From: Verrucomicrobium sp. GAS474
GTDB taxonomy: Bacteria; Verrucomicrobiota; Verrucomicrobiia; Methylacidiphilales; GAS474
DNA length: 64,000 nt
Assembly: GCF_900105685.1 (NCBI RefSeq)
Contig: NZ_LT629781.1
Location: 3,646,611 to 3,710,610, forward strand
Direction of reading: 5' to 3'
The notes under the pieces were generated by a model. It had not been told where the DNA came from, ran no database searches, and worked only from the letters and a program-made list of their open reading frames with translations. This document shows, in pieces, positions 23,781 to 32,427 of the stretch. The translations under genes and the position numbers were made by a program. Each line of letters opens with the position of its first letter. The first letter of the stretch is position 1.

Positions 23781-25436
23781 ATGGAATTTCAGTCTCAACC
23801 CCCCTCAGAAGCTCCCCCTGCCATGAATGACGCCTCCTCCTCGAAGATGACGATCGCCCAGAAGATCATCTGCGGCTTTGCCATCCTGATCGCCATCCTG
23901 ATCGCCGTCTCGGCGACCAGCATCGTGATCTCGACCTCGATCCGGAAAAAGGTCGAACTCCTCCATAGCACCTCCCTCGTCCGGCTCGAAGCCCTCGACG
24001 GGATCAAACAGGCCGTCCTGACGAACCGCTACCTCTTCCTCTCCCACATCGCCTCGACCAACCCCCAGGAGATGACCGCCACCGAGGCCCGGATGAAGGA
24101 GAACAGCGCCGGGGCGAGCGAACGCTACAAGGCCTACGAGGCGACCCTGACCGACGAGCAGGACCGGGCCGAATACGCCACCATCGTCGACTTCCGGAAA
24201 CGCTACATCGAGACCCGGGCAAAGGTGATGGAGATGAGCCAGAAGGGCGACAAGGCCGGGGCGAACGCCGAATTCCAGGCGACCCTGGCTCCCCTCCTCG
24301 ACGGCTACGTCCAGGCCGTCCAGAAGCTTTCCAACGACGTCCAGGAGGATACCCGCGTCTTCACCGACGTCATCCGCCGGGAAACCCTCTTCTCCCAGAA
24401 CCTGATGATCTGGTCGACGGCCCTCACCCTCGTCCTCGCCGTCGTCACCTCCTGGCTGATCATCCGCTCCACCAACGCCACCCTCCGGCAGGTGGCCGCC
24501 GACCTCACCGAGGGCTCCGACCAGCTCTCCTGCGTCGCGGAGAGCCTCTCCACCGCCAGCCAGTCCCTCGCCGAGGGGACGAGCCACCAGGCCGCCTCGA
24601 TCGAAGAGACCAGCGCCTCCCTGGAGCAGATATCGGCCCTCGGAAAACAGAATCAGGACCGGACCGTCTCCGCCTCCGACTCGGCGGGCCGGACCCGGAA
24701 GGCCGTCGACATCGGCCTGGGGGATGTCAACTCGATGGCCGCCACCCTCGAGGAGGTCGGCAACACGAGCCGGGAGATGGAAACCGCGATGCAGGCGATG
24801 CGGAGCTCGAGCAACGACATCGCGAAGATCATCAAGACGATCGACGAGATCGCGTTCCAGACGAACATCCTCGCCCTGAACGCCGCCGTCGAGGCGGCCC
24901 GGGCCGGGGAATCGGGCGCCGGGTTCGCCGTCGTCGCCGAAGAAGTCCGCGCCCTCGCCCAGCGGAGCGCCGAGGCGGCGAAGAACACCTCGACCCTCAT
25001 CGAGTCGACGATCCAGCGAAGCCACGCGGGGGCGCAGATCAGCGAGAAGGTCGCCACCACCGTCGGCGCCCTCCTGGAGAAATCGGCCCTCGTCCAGAAC
25101 CGCCTCAAGGAGATCGCCTCCCTGGTCCAGGACGTGAACGGGATCAGCAACGAAGTCGCCTCCTCGACCTCCGAGCAGACCACCGGCATCACCCAGATCA
25201 GTACCGCCGTCCACGACATCGACACCGTGACCCAGAAAAACGCCGCCACCTCCGAAGAGACGGCCGCCGCCGCCGAGGAACTGAGCGCCCAAGCCGTGAC
25301 CCTGCGCGGCAACGTCCTGAACCTGATGGCCCTGATCGATTCAAGCCTGGCGAAGCGGGCCTCGCTGGAAGGCGGCGTGGGAAGCCCGGCGCTGGTCGGA
25401 GGACGCACAGGCCGGGCCGAAAGACACTTACGATAA
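23781..25436 (+). CDS. Methyl-accepting chemotaxis protein without HAMP domain
   Basis: A 551-residue transmembrane chemoreceptor. Helix 1 ([19 protein letters not shown]) and helix 2 ([19 protein letters not shown]) bracket a periplasmic domain of about 150 mostly helical residues resembling the four-helix-bundle MCP sensor. After helix 2 the sequence runs straight into the methylation/signalling coiled coil; no HAMP pattern is visible. The signalling tip is almost invariant: [20 protein letters not shown]. No CheR/CheB tether pentapeptide is at the C-terminus. The ATG at 23781 is preferred; the frame opens at 23712. No other chemotaxis genes are in the window. Confidence 0.93.
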   Translation: MEFQSQPPSEAPPAMNDASSSKMTIAQKIICGFAILIAILIAVSATSIVISTSIRKKVELLHSTSLVRLEALDGIKQAVLTNRYLFLSHIASTNPQEMTATEARMKENSAGASERYKAYEATLTDEQDRAEYATIVDFRKRYIETRAKVMEMSQKGDKAGANAEFQATLAPLLDGYVQAVQKLSNDVQEDTRVFTDVIRRETLFSQNLMIWSTALTLVLAVVTSWLIIRSTNATLRQVAADLTEGSDQLSCVAESLSTASQSLAEGTSHQAASIEETSASLEQISALGKQNQDRTVSASDSAGRTRKAVDIGLGDVNSMAATLEEVGNTSREMETAMQAMRSSSNDIAKIIKTIDEIAFQTNILALNAAVEAARAGESGAGFAVVAEEVRALAQRSAEAAKNTSTLIESTIQRSHAGAQISEKVATTVGALLEKSALVQNRLKEIASLVQDVNGISNEVASSTSEQTTGITQISTAVHDIDTVTQKNAATSEETAAAAEELSAQAVTLRGNVLNLMALIDSSLAKRASLEGGVGSPALVGGRTGRAERHLR

Positions 25437-25700
25437 GCCATTTCAACTCCCCCCCCGCAGAAGGACGCGTAACTTCTCCCAAGCGCCCCTCTCCCAATAG
25501 GAGTCAGGGCGTATTGGTACCGCTCCCCCTTCAATACGTACCCTCGGGCGTACCGGAACCATCCGATTTTAATCCCGTGAAGAGACAAGGCGCAGGGGGA
25601 AACGCGTCCGCCTAGTTCAGGCCCTCAGAAGGGGACTGCCTGCGCGATAGCGCAATACCTCGTAAAGGGGAAACTAACTGGCAGGGTCGGGAGACAAGTT

Positions 25701-25790
25701 CCAGGAGGGGCGAAGCCCCTCTTGGGCTATAAAGCGGATCGCCTCCAGCTGTACAGGGTCGACCCCGCCAGCCCCAACGGGCCCTCCGCC
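25701..25790 (+). repeat. Dispersed repeat, family B, copy 1
   Basis: Shares with 56221-56318 the hairpin GAGGGGC-NNN-GCCCCTC (25705-25721) followed by CTTG, then GCGGATCGCCTCC and CTGTACAGG (about 25734-25757) and a GC-rich end with GGGCC. The roughly 260 bp between the chemoreceptor stop and this repeat show no gene. Confidence 0.75.
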
Positions 25791-25824
25791 CCCCCCCAAA
25801 AGCCCCCCCTCCCCACCAAAACAC

Positions 25825-25866
25825 AAAAAGCCAGGCCAAGTCCCGATGGACTTGGCCTGGCTTTTT
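25825..25866 (-). terminator. Bidirectional Rho-independent terminator between rpmI and the chemoreceptor
   Basis: A long perfect stem, AAAAAGCCAGGCCAAGTCC / GGACTTGGCCTGGCTTTTT, with a CGAT loop and T tracts on both strands. It ends the infC-rpmI transcript 40 bp after rpmI and could also end transcription from the chemoreceptor gene. Confidence 0.95.
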
Positions 25867-25905
25867 CGCAAAGACCCACCCCCTGAAACGGGGATGTCAG
25901 CCTCC

Positions 25906-26124
25906 TTACTTCCGGTTGCTGAAGGGGAGGTTCGCCTTGATCCGGGTCTCGTCGGTCACGTCGACCACCTTGGTCTTGCCGAGGCTGCGCATCCGCTTCC
26001 GGTTCTTGGAGGAGGCAAGGTGGCGGCGTCCGGCGCGGGACGTCAGGATCTTACCGGTGGCGGTGATCTTGAAACGCTTGGCGACCGCTTTCTTCGTCTT
26101 ACTTCTGGCAATGGCTTTGGGCAT
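25906..26124 (-). CDS. rpmI: Ribosomal protein bL35
   Basis: 72 residues, with the typical MPKAIARSKTKKAVAKRF start and GKILTSRAGRRHLASSKNRK. The ATG follows AGGAAA by a few nt. Directly downstream of infC (38 bp), as in most bacteria, but followed by a strong terminator instead of rplT. Confidence 0.97.
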   Translation of the reverse strand: MPKAIARSKTKKAVAKRFKITATGKILTSRAGRRHLASSKNRKRMRSLGKTKVVDVTDETRIKANLPFSNRK

Positions 26125-26162
26125 ATAACTTTCCTATTTCCGACTGATCTATAAAAATCCGA

Positions 26163-26840
26163 CTATTCCTTACCGTCGCCCGTCTCGGGGGTCTCCCCCT
26201 CGTGGGCTTCGGTCTCATTCCCCTCTTCGACGTCGTCGTCGCCACCTTCGTCCTCGTAATCGTCCGAGGTGAAGCGCCGTGTCCGTTTCTGGAGGGGGAC
26301 AGGTGCTAGCATCATTGAGATGTTTTTGCCAACTAATTTCGGTTCCTGGTCGGCGATGCCGATGTGGAGGAGGTCGGCCCGGACCTTCCGCATGAGCTCG
26401 ACGGCGAGTTCCTTGTGGAGGTTTTCACGGCCCCGGAGATAGAGGGAGAACTTCACTTTCATCCCCTTCCACATGAAGCCCTCGGCCCGGCGCATCTTGA
26501 TGCCGTAGTCGTGCGGGTCGATGTTCACGTGGAACTGCATTTCCTTCACCTTCGTCGCGCCGCCGTGCTTCTTGGAGTCCTTCTCCTTCTTGGCCTGCTC
26601 GTAGCGGAACTTGCCGTAATCGGTGATCCGGCAGACGGGGGGATTGGCGTTGGGGGAGATCTCGACGAGGTCGAGGCCCTCGCGCTTGGCCAGGGCCAGG
26701 GCGTCGAGGATGGCGAAGGTACCTGCGGGCTTCCCGTCCGAGCCGATCACGAAGACTTCGCGGGCGCGGATGAAATTGTTGTGCCGATGGGTGTGGTGGC
26801 TGAAGCGACCACTATTGAAATTTCTGGGGGGACGGGCCAC
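26163..26840 (-). CDS. infC: Translation initiation factor IF-3, with acidic C-terminal tail
   Basis: IF-3 binds the 30S subunit and checks the initiator tRNA and start codon. The N domain (IRAREVFVIGSDGKPAG, AREGLDLVEISPNANPPVCRI) and the C domain (KVKEMQFHVNIDPHDYGIK to LVGKNISMMLAP) are complete by about residue 185. A further 35 residues are very acidic (DDYEDEGGDDDVEEGNETE and on), which most IF-3 proteins lack. The start appears to be GTG at 26840, giving ARPPRNFNSGRF; E. coli uses AUU for autoregulation, so a rare start here is notable but not proof. thrS lies 63 bp upstream. Confidence 0.95.
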   Translation of the reverse strand: MARPPRNFNSGRFSHHTHRHNNFIRAREVFVIGSDGKPAGTFAILDALALAKREGLDLVEISPNANPPVCRITDYGKFRYEQAKKEKDSKKHGGATKVKEMQFHVNIDPHDYGIKMRRAEGFMWKGMKVKFSLYLRGRENLHKELAVELMRKVRADLLHIGIADQEPKLVGKNISMMLAPVPLQKRTRRFTSDDYEDEGGDDDVEEGNETEAHEGETPETGDGKE

Positions 26841-26903
26841 GGAGGGGGGATGGGTATGCGAGGGGTGTTCGGGTTTGTTGGACTGTTGGAAAGGGAGGCT
26901 TCC

Positions 26904-28694
26904 TCAGAGAGCGCGTTCGGAGATTTCCGATTCGATCCGGGTAAAGAAGGCGGAGCGGTCGATCACGCCGAGATCACCGTGTTTGCGGCTACGGACGGAT
27001 AATTGACGGTTTGCGACCTCATTCTTGCCTAAAACGACCATGTAAGGCGTTTTCTCCACCTGAGCAAGCCGAATCTTCGCGCCGAGGCGGTCGGGGCTGC
27101 CGTCGACGGCGGCGCGGATCCCCTTCGCGCGCAGCTCGGCGCAGAGGGATTCGGCCTCGCCGTTGAGCTCCGGGTTCACCGGGAGGATGCGGACCTGCTC
27201 CGGGGCGAGCCACAGCGGGAAGTCGCCCGCGAAGTGCTCGATCAGGAAGCCGATGAACCGTTCGTGGGTCCCCAGCGGGGCGCGGTGGATGCAGAGGGGG
27301 GTCTCCTTCGTGTTCGCCGAGGTGGTGAACTCGAGGCCGAAGCGGGCGGGGACGGCGAAGTCGACCTGGTTCGTGGCGAGGGTGAATTCCCGGCCGATGG
27401 CGCTCCAGACCTGGACGTCGATCTTCGGGCCGTAGAAGGCCCCCTCGTTCGGGACTTCGATGTAGTTGATGCCGGTCTCGATGAGGACCTTGCGGACCAT
27501 GTCCTCGGTCTTCTTCCAGAGCTCGGGCTCATCGACGTACTTCTGGCCGAGCTTCTCCGGGTCGTGGGTCGAGAAGCGCATCCGGTATTTCTCGATCCCG
27601 AAGATCTTGAAGTATTTCAGGTACATCTCGTTGACGGCCTGAAACTCGGCGGCGAATTGCTCCGCCGTGCAGTAGATGTGGGCGTCGTTCATCTGCATGG
27701 CGCGGACGCGCATGAGGCCGAAGAGCTCGCCCGACTGCTCGTAGCGGTAGCAGGTGCCGTATTCGGCGAACCGCAAGGGAAGGTCGCGGTAGCTGCGGGG
27801 GAGCGCGGCGAAGAGCTTGTGGTGATGGGGGCAGTTCATCGCCTTCAGGTAGTAGGTGACGGGCTCCTTGTCGGACTCGTCCTCCTTCATCTCCATGGGG
27901 GGGAACATGCTCTCGGCGTAATAGGGGAGGTGGCCGCTCGTCTTGTAGAGCTTTTCCCGGGCGATGTGGGGGGTGCGGACGCGCTGGTAGTTCGCGGCGA
28001 ATTCGGTCTCCTTCGCGAGCTTTTCGAGCTCCTCGATGAGGACCGTCCCCTTCGGCAGCCAGAGCGGCAGGCCGGGACCGATGTCCTCGTCGAAGGTGAA
28101 GAGCTGGAGTTCCTTGCCGAGCTTCCGGTGGTCGCGCTTCTTCGCCTCCTCGATCATGGCGAAGTGGGCGTCCATCTCGGCCTGGGTGGCGAAGGCGGTC
28201 CCGTAGATGCGCTGGAGCTGGGGGTTCTTCTCGTCGCCCTTGTAGTAGGCGCTGGCGACGTGGGTGAGCTTGAACGCGCCGATCCCGCCCGTGTCGGGGA
28301 CGTGGGGCCCGGCGCAGAGGTCGGTGAATGCAGCGTTACGGAAGAGGGTGATCGTCTCGCCCTCGGGGATCCCCTTCAAGATATCGAGCTTGAAGACGCT
28401 CGGTGTCGGGCGCGGCCCGAGGGCAGCCAACTCGCCACGCTCGGCCATCGCCTGCGCGTCGGCGCGGGAGATGACCTCGCGGACGAAGGGCTGCCTTTCC
28501 TTCAGGATGCGGGAGACGACCTCCTCGATCTTCGGGAAATCCTCGGGGCTGACGCGGTGCTTCAGGTCGACGTCGTAATAGAAGCCCTGCTCGACGGGGG
28601 GGCCGGCGGCGAATTGGGCGTCGGGCCAGATTTCAAGGAGCGCCGTCGCCAGCACGTGGGCCGCGGAATGGCGGATCGTCTCAAGTTCGTTCAT
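26904..28694 (-). CDS. thrS: Threonine--tRNA ligase lacking the N-terminal TGS domain
   Basis: A 596-residue class II synthetase. It starts directly at the editing domain (MNELETIRHSAAHVLATALLE) with the HxxxH of RHSAAH and later CAGPHVP, so the approximately 60-residue TGS domain found in E. coli ThrRS is missing. The catalytic core has MNCPHHHKLF (zinc Cys), RYEQSGELFGLMRVR (motif 2), and GTHERFIGFLIEHFAG near motif 3; the anticodon domain begins at about PEQVRILPV. infC follows, accA precedes by 37 bp. The thrS-infC-rpmI order is the usual one. Confidence 0.96.
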   Translation of the reverse strand: MNELETIRHSAAHVLATALLEIWPDAQFAAGPPVEQGFYYDVDLKHRVSPEDFPKIEEVVSRILKERQPFVREVISRADAQAMAERGELAALGPRPTPSVFKLDILKGIPEGETITLFRNAAFTDLCAGPHVPDTGGIGAFKLTHVASAYYKGDEKNPQLQRIYGTAFATQAEMDAHFAMIEEAKKRDHRKLGKELQLFTFDEDIGPGLPLWLPKGTVLIEELEKLAKETEFAANYQRVRTPHIAREKLYKTSGHLPYYAESMFPPMEMKEDESDKEPVTYYLKAMNCPHHHKLFAALPRSYRDLPLRFAEYGTCYRYEQSGELFGLMRVRAMQMNDAHIYCTAEQFAAEFQAVNEMYLKYFKIFGIEKYRMRFSTHDPEKLGQKYVDEPELWKKTEDMVRKVLIETGINYIEVPNEGAFYGPKIDVQVWSAIGREFTLATNQVDFAVPARFGLEFTTSANTKETPLCIHRAPLGTHERFIGFLIEHFAGDFPLWLAPEQVRILPVNPELNGEAESLCAELRAKGIRAAVDGSPDRLGAKIRLAQVEKTPYMVVLGKNEVANRQLSVRSRKHGDLGVIDRSAFFTRIESEISERAL

Positions 28695-28731
28695 GCAATG
28701 GAATGGGGAAAGGGAAAGCGGGGCGGCGGAA

Positions 28732-29829
28732 TTACTTCCGGCCCTTGCCGCGGGAGAGGACGGCGGCCTGCTGCTCCTCGAACTCGCCGAACTTGCGGAA
28801 CTTCTCGTAACGCTCCTCGAGGAGTTGCTCGACGGAGAGTTTCCGCAGCTGCTTGAGCTGCTTCACGATGGCGGCGCGGACCGAGGCGGCGGCGGCGTCC
28901 CAATCGCGGTGGGCCCCGCCGACGGGCTCGGCGATGACGTCGTCGATGAGGCCCATCTTCAGGAGGTCGACGGCGTTCATCTTCAGCGCCTCGGCGGCCT
29001 TCGGGGCGTGGGAGGCCGACCCCCAGAGGATCGCGGCGCAGCCCTCGGGGGAGATGACGGAATAGTAGGCGTTCTCCAGCAGGAGGACGCGGTCGGCGAT
29101 GCCGATGCCGAGCGCCCCGCCGCTGCCGCCCTCGCCGAGGACGACGGCGATGACGGGAACCCGGAGCTTGAACATCTCGCGGAGGTTGACGGCGATCGCC
29201 TCGCCGATGTGGCGCTCCTCGGAGCCGAGGCCGGGGTAGGCGCCGGGGGTGTCGATGAAGCAGAGGACGGGGAGATTGAACTTGTCGGCCATCTCCATGA
29301 GGCGGAGGGCCTTGCGGTAGCCCTCGGGATGGGGGCTGCCGAAGTTGCGGAGGATGTTCTCCTTCACGTCGCGGCCCTTCTGCTGGCCGATGACGAGGAC
29401 CGACTCGCCCTCGAAGGTGGCGAGGCCGCCGAGGATGGCGCGGTCGTTGCCGTAGAGGCGGTCGCCGCAGAGCTCGGTGAAGTCGGTGAAGAGGCGGGAG
29501 GCGTGGTCGAGGAAGAAGGGGCGCTGCCCGTGGCGGACGATCTGGACGCGCTGCCAGGGGGTCAGCTTCCCGTAGATCCGGGTCCGCTCCTCGGCGATCT
29601 TCGCCTCCTGGGCGGCGATTTCCTTCGAAAGATCGACGTCGTGATCGGCGCAACGGGCCTTGAGGTCGGCCAACATCCGTTCCAGTTCGACGACCGGTTT
29701 CTCGAACTCGAGGGGGGCCAGGGCGGGAGCCGTTTTACCGGAAGGGGCGGCTTTGGAAGCGGAAGCGGGGCTGGCAGCGGGAGCCGATTTGGGGGAGGCG
29801 GAGGGCTTTGACATGACTTGGGAACTCAT
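28732..29829 (-). CDS. accA: Acetyl-CoA carboxylase carboxyltransferase subunit alpha
   Basis: Together with AccD transfers the carboxyl group from biotin to acetyl-CoA to give malonyl-CoA. The 365-residue protein has the family blocks FTELCGDRLYGNDRAILGG, IGQQKGRDVKENILRNFG, GSPHPEGYRKALRLMEMAD, FIDTPGAYPGLGSEERHIG and GEGGSGGALGIGIADRV. A 40-residue Ala/Ser/Pro/Lys-rich extension precedes the conserved part; an alternative ATG lies 15 bp downstream of the 29829 start. accD is 1.7 kb away on the other strand. Confidence 0.96.
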   Translation of the reverse strand: MSSQVMSKPSASPKSAPAASPASASKAAPSGKTAPALAPLEFEKPVVELERMLADLKARCADHDVDLSKEIAAQEAKIAEERTRIYGKLTPWQRVQIVRHGQRPFFLDHASRLFTDFTELCGDRLYGNDRAILGGLATFEGESVLVIGQQKGRDVKENILRNFGSPHPEGYRKALRLMEMADKFNLPVLCFIDTPGAYPGLGSEERHIGEAIAVNLREMFKLRVPVIAVVLGEGGSGGALGIGIADRVLLLENAYYSVISPEGCAAILWGSASHAPKAAEALKMNAVDLLKMGLIDDVIAEPVGGAHRDWDAAAASVRAAIVKQLKQLRKLSVEQLLEERYEKFRKFGEFEEQQAAVLSRGKGRK

Positions 29830-29963
29830 TCCTTAAGAGAGACGCTGGTTAGGTTATCCGGGCCGGGACGGTGCCTGGAACAACTAAGGGGTCCGTTATG
29901 CCGTCCTTCACCGGGGATGACAACGCGATTTTTGTTTGTTATTCATGGATGGGAAATAACGGC

Positions 29964-30824
29964 ATGCGATTCCGGTCCTCCCCTTCCCCGGCTCTCTCCC
30001 TCTTCGGCCTGATCGTCTTCCCCTTCGTGGCGGCGGCGGTCCTCGCCCCGTGGGTGTGGCATGCGCTCCACGGCCTCCTCCACTATCCCTTCCCCCGGTA
30101 TGTGAACCGGTGCCTGATGCTCTCGGCGCTGCTGGGGCTCTGGCTTTTCTGGAAGGGCCTCGGCATCGGCTCGCTCTCCGAAACGGGCTGGCACCGCACC
30201 GCCCGGCTCGGCCGCGATCTGGGCGGGGGGTTCTTCCTCGGCCTCGCGACGGGGGCGGCGGCGCTCCTCTGCGCCCTCCTTCTGGGGGGGCAGGCGTGGC
30301 AGGCCGACCTTCCCTTCCTGAAGCTCCTCGGCATCGTCGCGGGAGCCTGGGCCCTCGCCCCCCTGGAAGAGCTCCTCTTCCGGGGCGTCATCCAGCGGGT
30401 TCTCGAAAAACGGTTCGGCATCGCCGCCGCGATCGTCGTCGGGAGCCTGATCTTCGCCCTTCTCCATTACCTCAAGGTCCCCTCCGATTTTAAGCCCGCC
30501 ACCCCCGGCATCGGCGATGGCTTCCGGGCGGTCGGCCTCGCCTTCACCCCCTTCGCGGGCCTCGGGTGGTGCCAGCCCCGCCTCGGCCTCCTCGTCGCCG
30601 TCGGCCTCGTCCTGGCGCTGGCCCGGTGGCGGACCGGGGCGCTCTGGCTCCCCATCGGCCTCCATGCGGGATGGATCGTCGCGGAGCGGGCCGGGCACAA
30701 GCTCACCCAGGGCCTCCCCGGCCACTGGGCGGGCGGCGATTTCTCGACCAACCCCCTCAGCTTCCTCTTCGTCGCCGTCGCGGCCCTCGTCGTATGGAAA
30801 TGGCCCGCCTCCTCCTCGAAGTAG
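29964..30824 (+). CDS. CPBP-family intramembrane metalloprotease
   Basis: A 286-residue protein with about eight membrane helices. The Abi/CPBP motifs are present: EELLFRGVIQRVLEKRFG (motif 1, Glu-Glu and Arg), FALLHYLKVP (motif 2 His) and LPIGLHAGWIVAERA (motif 3 His). Such proteases include eukaryotic CAAX endopeptidase relatives and bacterial immunity proteins; the substrate is not known. Starts at 29949 and 29964 are both possible. The following comF gene overlaps its 3' end by about 30 bp, suggesting co-translation. Confidence 0.86.
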   Translation: MRFRSSPSPALSLFGLIVFPFVAAAVLAPWVWHALHGLLHYPFPRYVNRCLMLSALLGLWLFWKGLGIGSLSETGWHRTARLGRDLGGGFFLGLATGAAALLCALLLGGQAWQADLPFLKLLGIVAGAWALAPLEELLFRGVIQRVLEKRFGIAAAIVVGSLIFALLHYLKVPSDFKPATPGIGDGFRAVGLAFTPFAGLGWCQPRLGLLVAVGLVLALARWRTGALWLPIGLHAGWIVAERAGHKLTQGLPGHWAGGDFSTNPLSFLFVAVAALVVWKWPASSSK

Positions 30825-31537
30825 GCTCCCGGGTAAAGGGCTGGGGCCGCGAGGCCCTCGACCTCGCCTTCCCGCCCCAGCCGCCCCCCTCGGGCGAGGA
30901 GATCACCCGGCGCATCGAGCCCCCCTTCTGCGCCCGCTGCGGGGAGCCCTTTCCCGCGCCGCCCTCCGGCCTCCTTCCCGGCGCCTTCCTCTGCGGGAAC
31001 TGCGCCGACCGGGACTGGACTCTCTCCTGGGCGCGGGCGGCGTGGCGGGCCGAGGGGCCGATCCGGGACGCGATCCACGATTTCAAATACCGGGGCCGGT
31101 TCCATCTTCTCTCGACCCTCGCCGATCACCTGGAGGACGGCTTCCGCCAGTTCGCCGCCGGGGAACGGTGGGACGGCCTCGTCTTCGTCCCGCTCCATCC
31201 GGTGCGGCAGCGGGACCGGGGCTTCAACCAGGCGGAGGAGCTCTGCCGGGAACTGGGAAAACGGCAGGGCCTCCCCCTCTACCCCTGCCTCCGGCGGATC
31301 CGACCGACGGAGAAGCAGGCCTGGCTGACCCGGGGCGGGCGGTTGCGGAACCTGACCGGGGCCTTCGCCTACCAGGCCCCCCTTCTAGGCATAAATACCC
31401 GGTTTGACGTAAAGGGCCTTCGTTTGCTATTGATTGACGATGTCTTCACAACCGGCGCGACTGCCGAAGCCTGCGCCCGAGTCCTCCGCTCCGAAGGCGT
31501 GGCACGCATAGCCGCCCTCACCGTGGCCCGCGCCTAG
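30794..31537 (+). CDS. comF: ComF-family amidophosphoribosyltransferase-like protein
   Basis: 247 residues. An N-terminal zinc finger (CARCGEPF...CGNCADRD) is followed by [14 protein letters not shown] and a type I phosphoribosyltransferase domain with the PRPP loop [17 protein letters not shown] and [19 protein letters not shown]. ComF homologues take part in DNA uptake in naturally competent bacteria, often as a PRTase-fold partner of a helicase; that helicase gene is not here. Start at 30794 (MEMARLLLE) or 30800, overlapping the CPBP gene. Also called GntX/ComFC. Confidence 0.9.
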   Translation: MEMARLLLEVGSRVKGWGREALDLAFPPQPPPSGEEITRRIEPPFCARCGEPFPAPPSGLLPGAFLCGNCADRDWTLSWARAAWRAEGPIRDAIHDFKYRGRFHLLSTLADHLEDGFRQFAAGERWDGLVFVPLHPVRQRDRGFNQAEELCRELGKRQGLPLYPCLRRIRPTEKQAWLTRGGRLRNLTGAFAYQAPLLGINTRFDVKGLRLLLIDDVFTTGATAEACARVLRSEGVARIAALTVARA

Positions 31538-31565
31538 CACCCCCAACCCCCACTTTTTTCCTGCC

Positions 31566-32420
31566 ATGATCCACGAATCGACCGAAGCCATCCTCATCCC
31601 CACGGGAGACAGCAAACTCGAGATCCCGGACGGTCTCTGGACGAAATGCCCCCAGTGCAAGGAGATGCTCTACGCGAAGGAGCTGACGCTGAACCTCGAG
31701 GTCTGCAAGCATTGCAACCACCACTTCCCGATCGGGGCCCGCGCCCGGATCGCTTCCCTCGTCGATCCCGGTTCCTTCACCGAATACGACGACTCCCTCT
31801 CCCCCGTCGACACCCTGAAGTTCACCGGGGCGAAGTCCTACACCGACCAGATCAAGAAATACCAGGCGAAGACCGGGCTGAAGGACGCCGTCCTCTCCGG
31901 CCTCGGCGCGATCGAGGAGCGCAAGGTCTCCCTCGCCGTCATGGACTTCTCCTTCCTCGGCGGGAGCATGGGCTCCGTCGTCGGGGAGAAGATCACCCGC
32001 GCCATCGAGCGGGCGACCGCCGAGAAATGCCCCGTCATCGTCGTCTGCGCCTCGGGCGGCGCGCGGATGTACGAGGGGATGCTCAGCCTCATGCAGATGG
32101 CGAAGACCAGCGCCGCCCTCGCCCGCCACGGCGAGGCCCGCCTCCCCTTCCTCGCCATCCTCACCAATCCGACGATGGCCGGGGTCACCGCCAGCTTCGC
32201 CTCCCTGGGCGACCTCATCATCGCCGAGCCGAAGGCGATGGTCGGCTTCGCCGGGGCCCGCGTCATCAAGGAGACGACCCGCCAGGAACTCCCCAAGGGC
32301 TTCCAGACCTCGGAATTCCTCCTCGACCGCGGCCTCATCGACATGATCGTCGGCCGCCACCAGCTCCGCTCCTCCATCGGCACCGTCCTCCGCCACCTCC
32401 AGGGCGGAATCGGCAAATAA
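31566..32420 (+). CDS. accD: Acetyl-CoA carboxylase carboxyltransferase subunit beta
   Basis: The 284-residue beta subunit. The N-terminal zinc ribbon is CPQC...CKHC (about residues 25-50) and the body has [58 protein letters not shown] and [17 protein letters not shown], all standard for AccD. folC starts 8 bp after the stop; accD-folC is a widespread gene pair. Upstream is comF with a 28-bp gap. Confidence 0.97.
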   Translation: MIHESTEAILIPTGDSKLEIPDGLWTKCPQCKEMLYAKELTLNLEVCKHCNHHFPIGARARIASLVDPGSFTEYDDSLSPVDTLKFTGAKSYTDQIKKYQAKTGLKDAVLSGLGAIEERKVSLAVMDFSFLGGSMGSVVGEKITRAIERATAEKCPVIVVCASGGARMYEGMLSLMQMAKTSAALARHGEARLPFLAILTNPTMAGVTASFASLGDLIIAEPKAMVGFAGARVIKETTRQELPKGFQTSEFLLDRGLIDMIVGRHQLRSSIGTVLRHLQGGIGK

Positions 32421-32427
32421 GCCGGCC

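Noticed and set aside
23594-23782. 62-codon minus-strand frame between rplT and the chemoreceptor
   Set aside because: Basic, no family, no clear ribosome-binding site and it overlaps the chemoreceptor start; more likely leader DNA.
26820-26850. AUU start codon for infC as in E. coli
   Set aside because: The first in-frame start fitting the IF-3 N-terminus is GTG at 26840; no AUU in a suitable place was seen.
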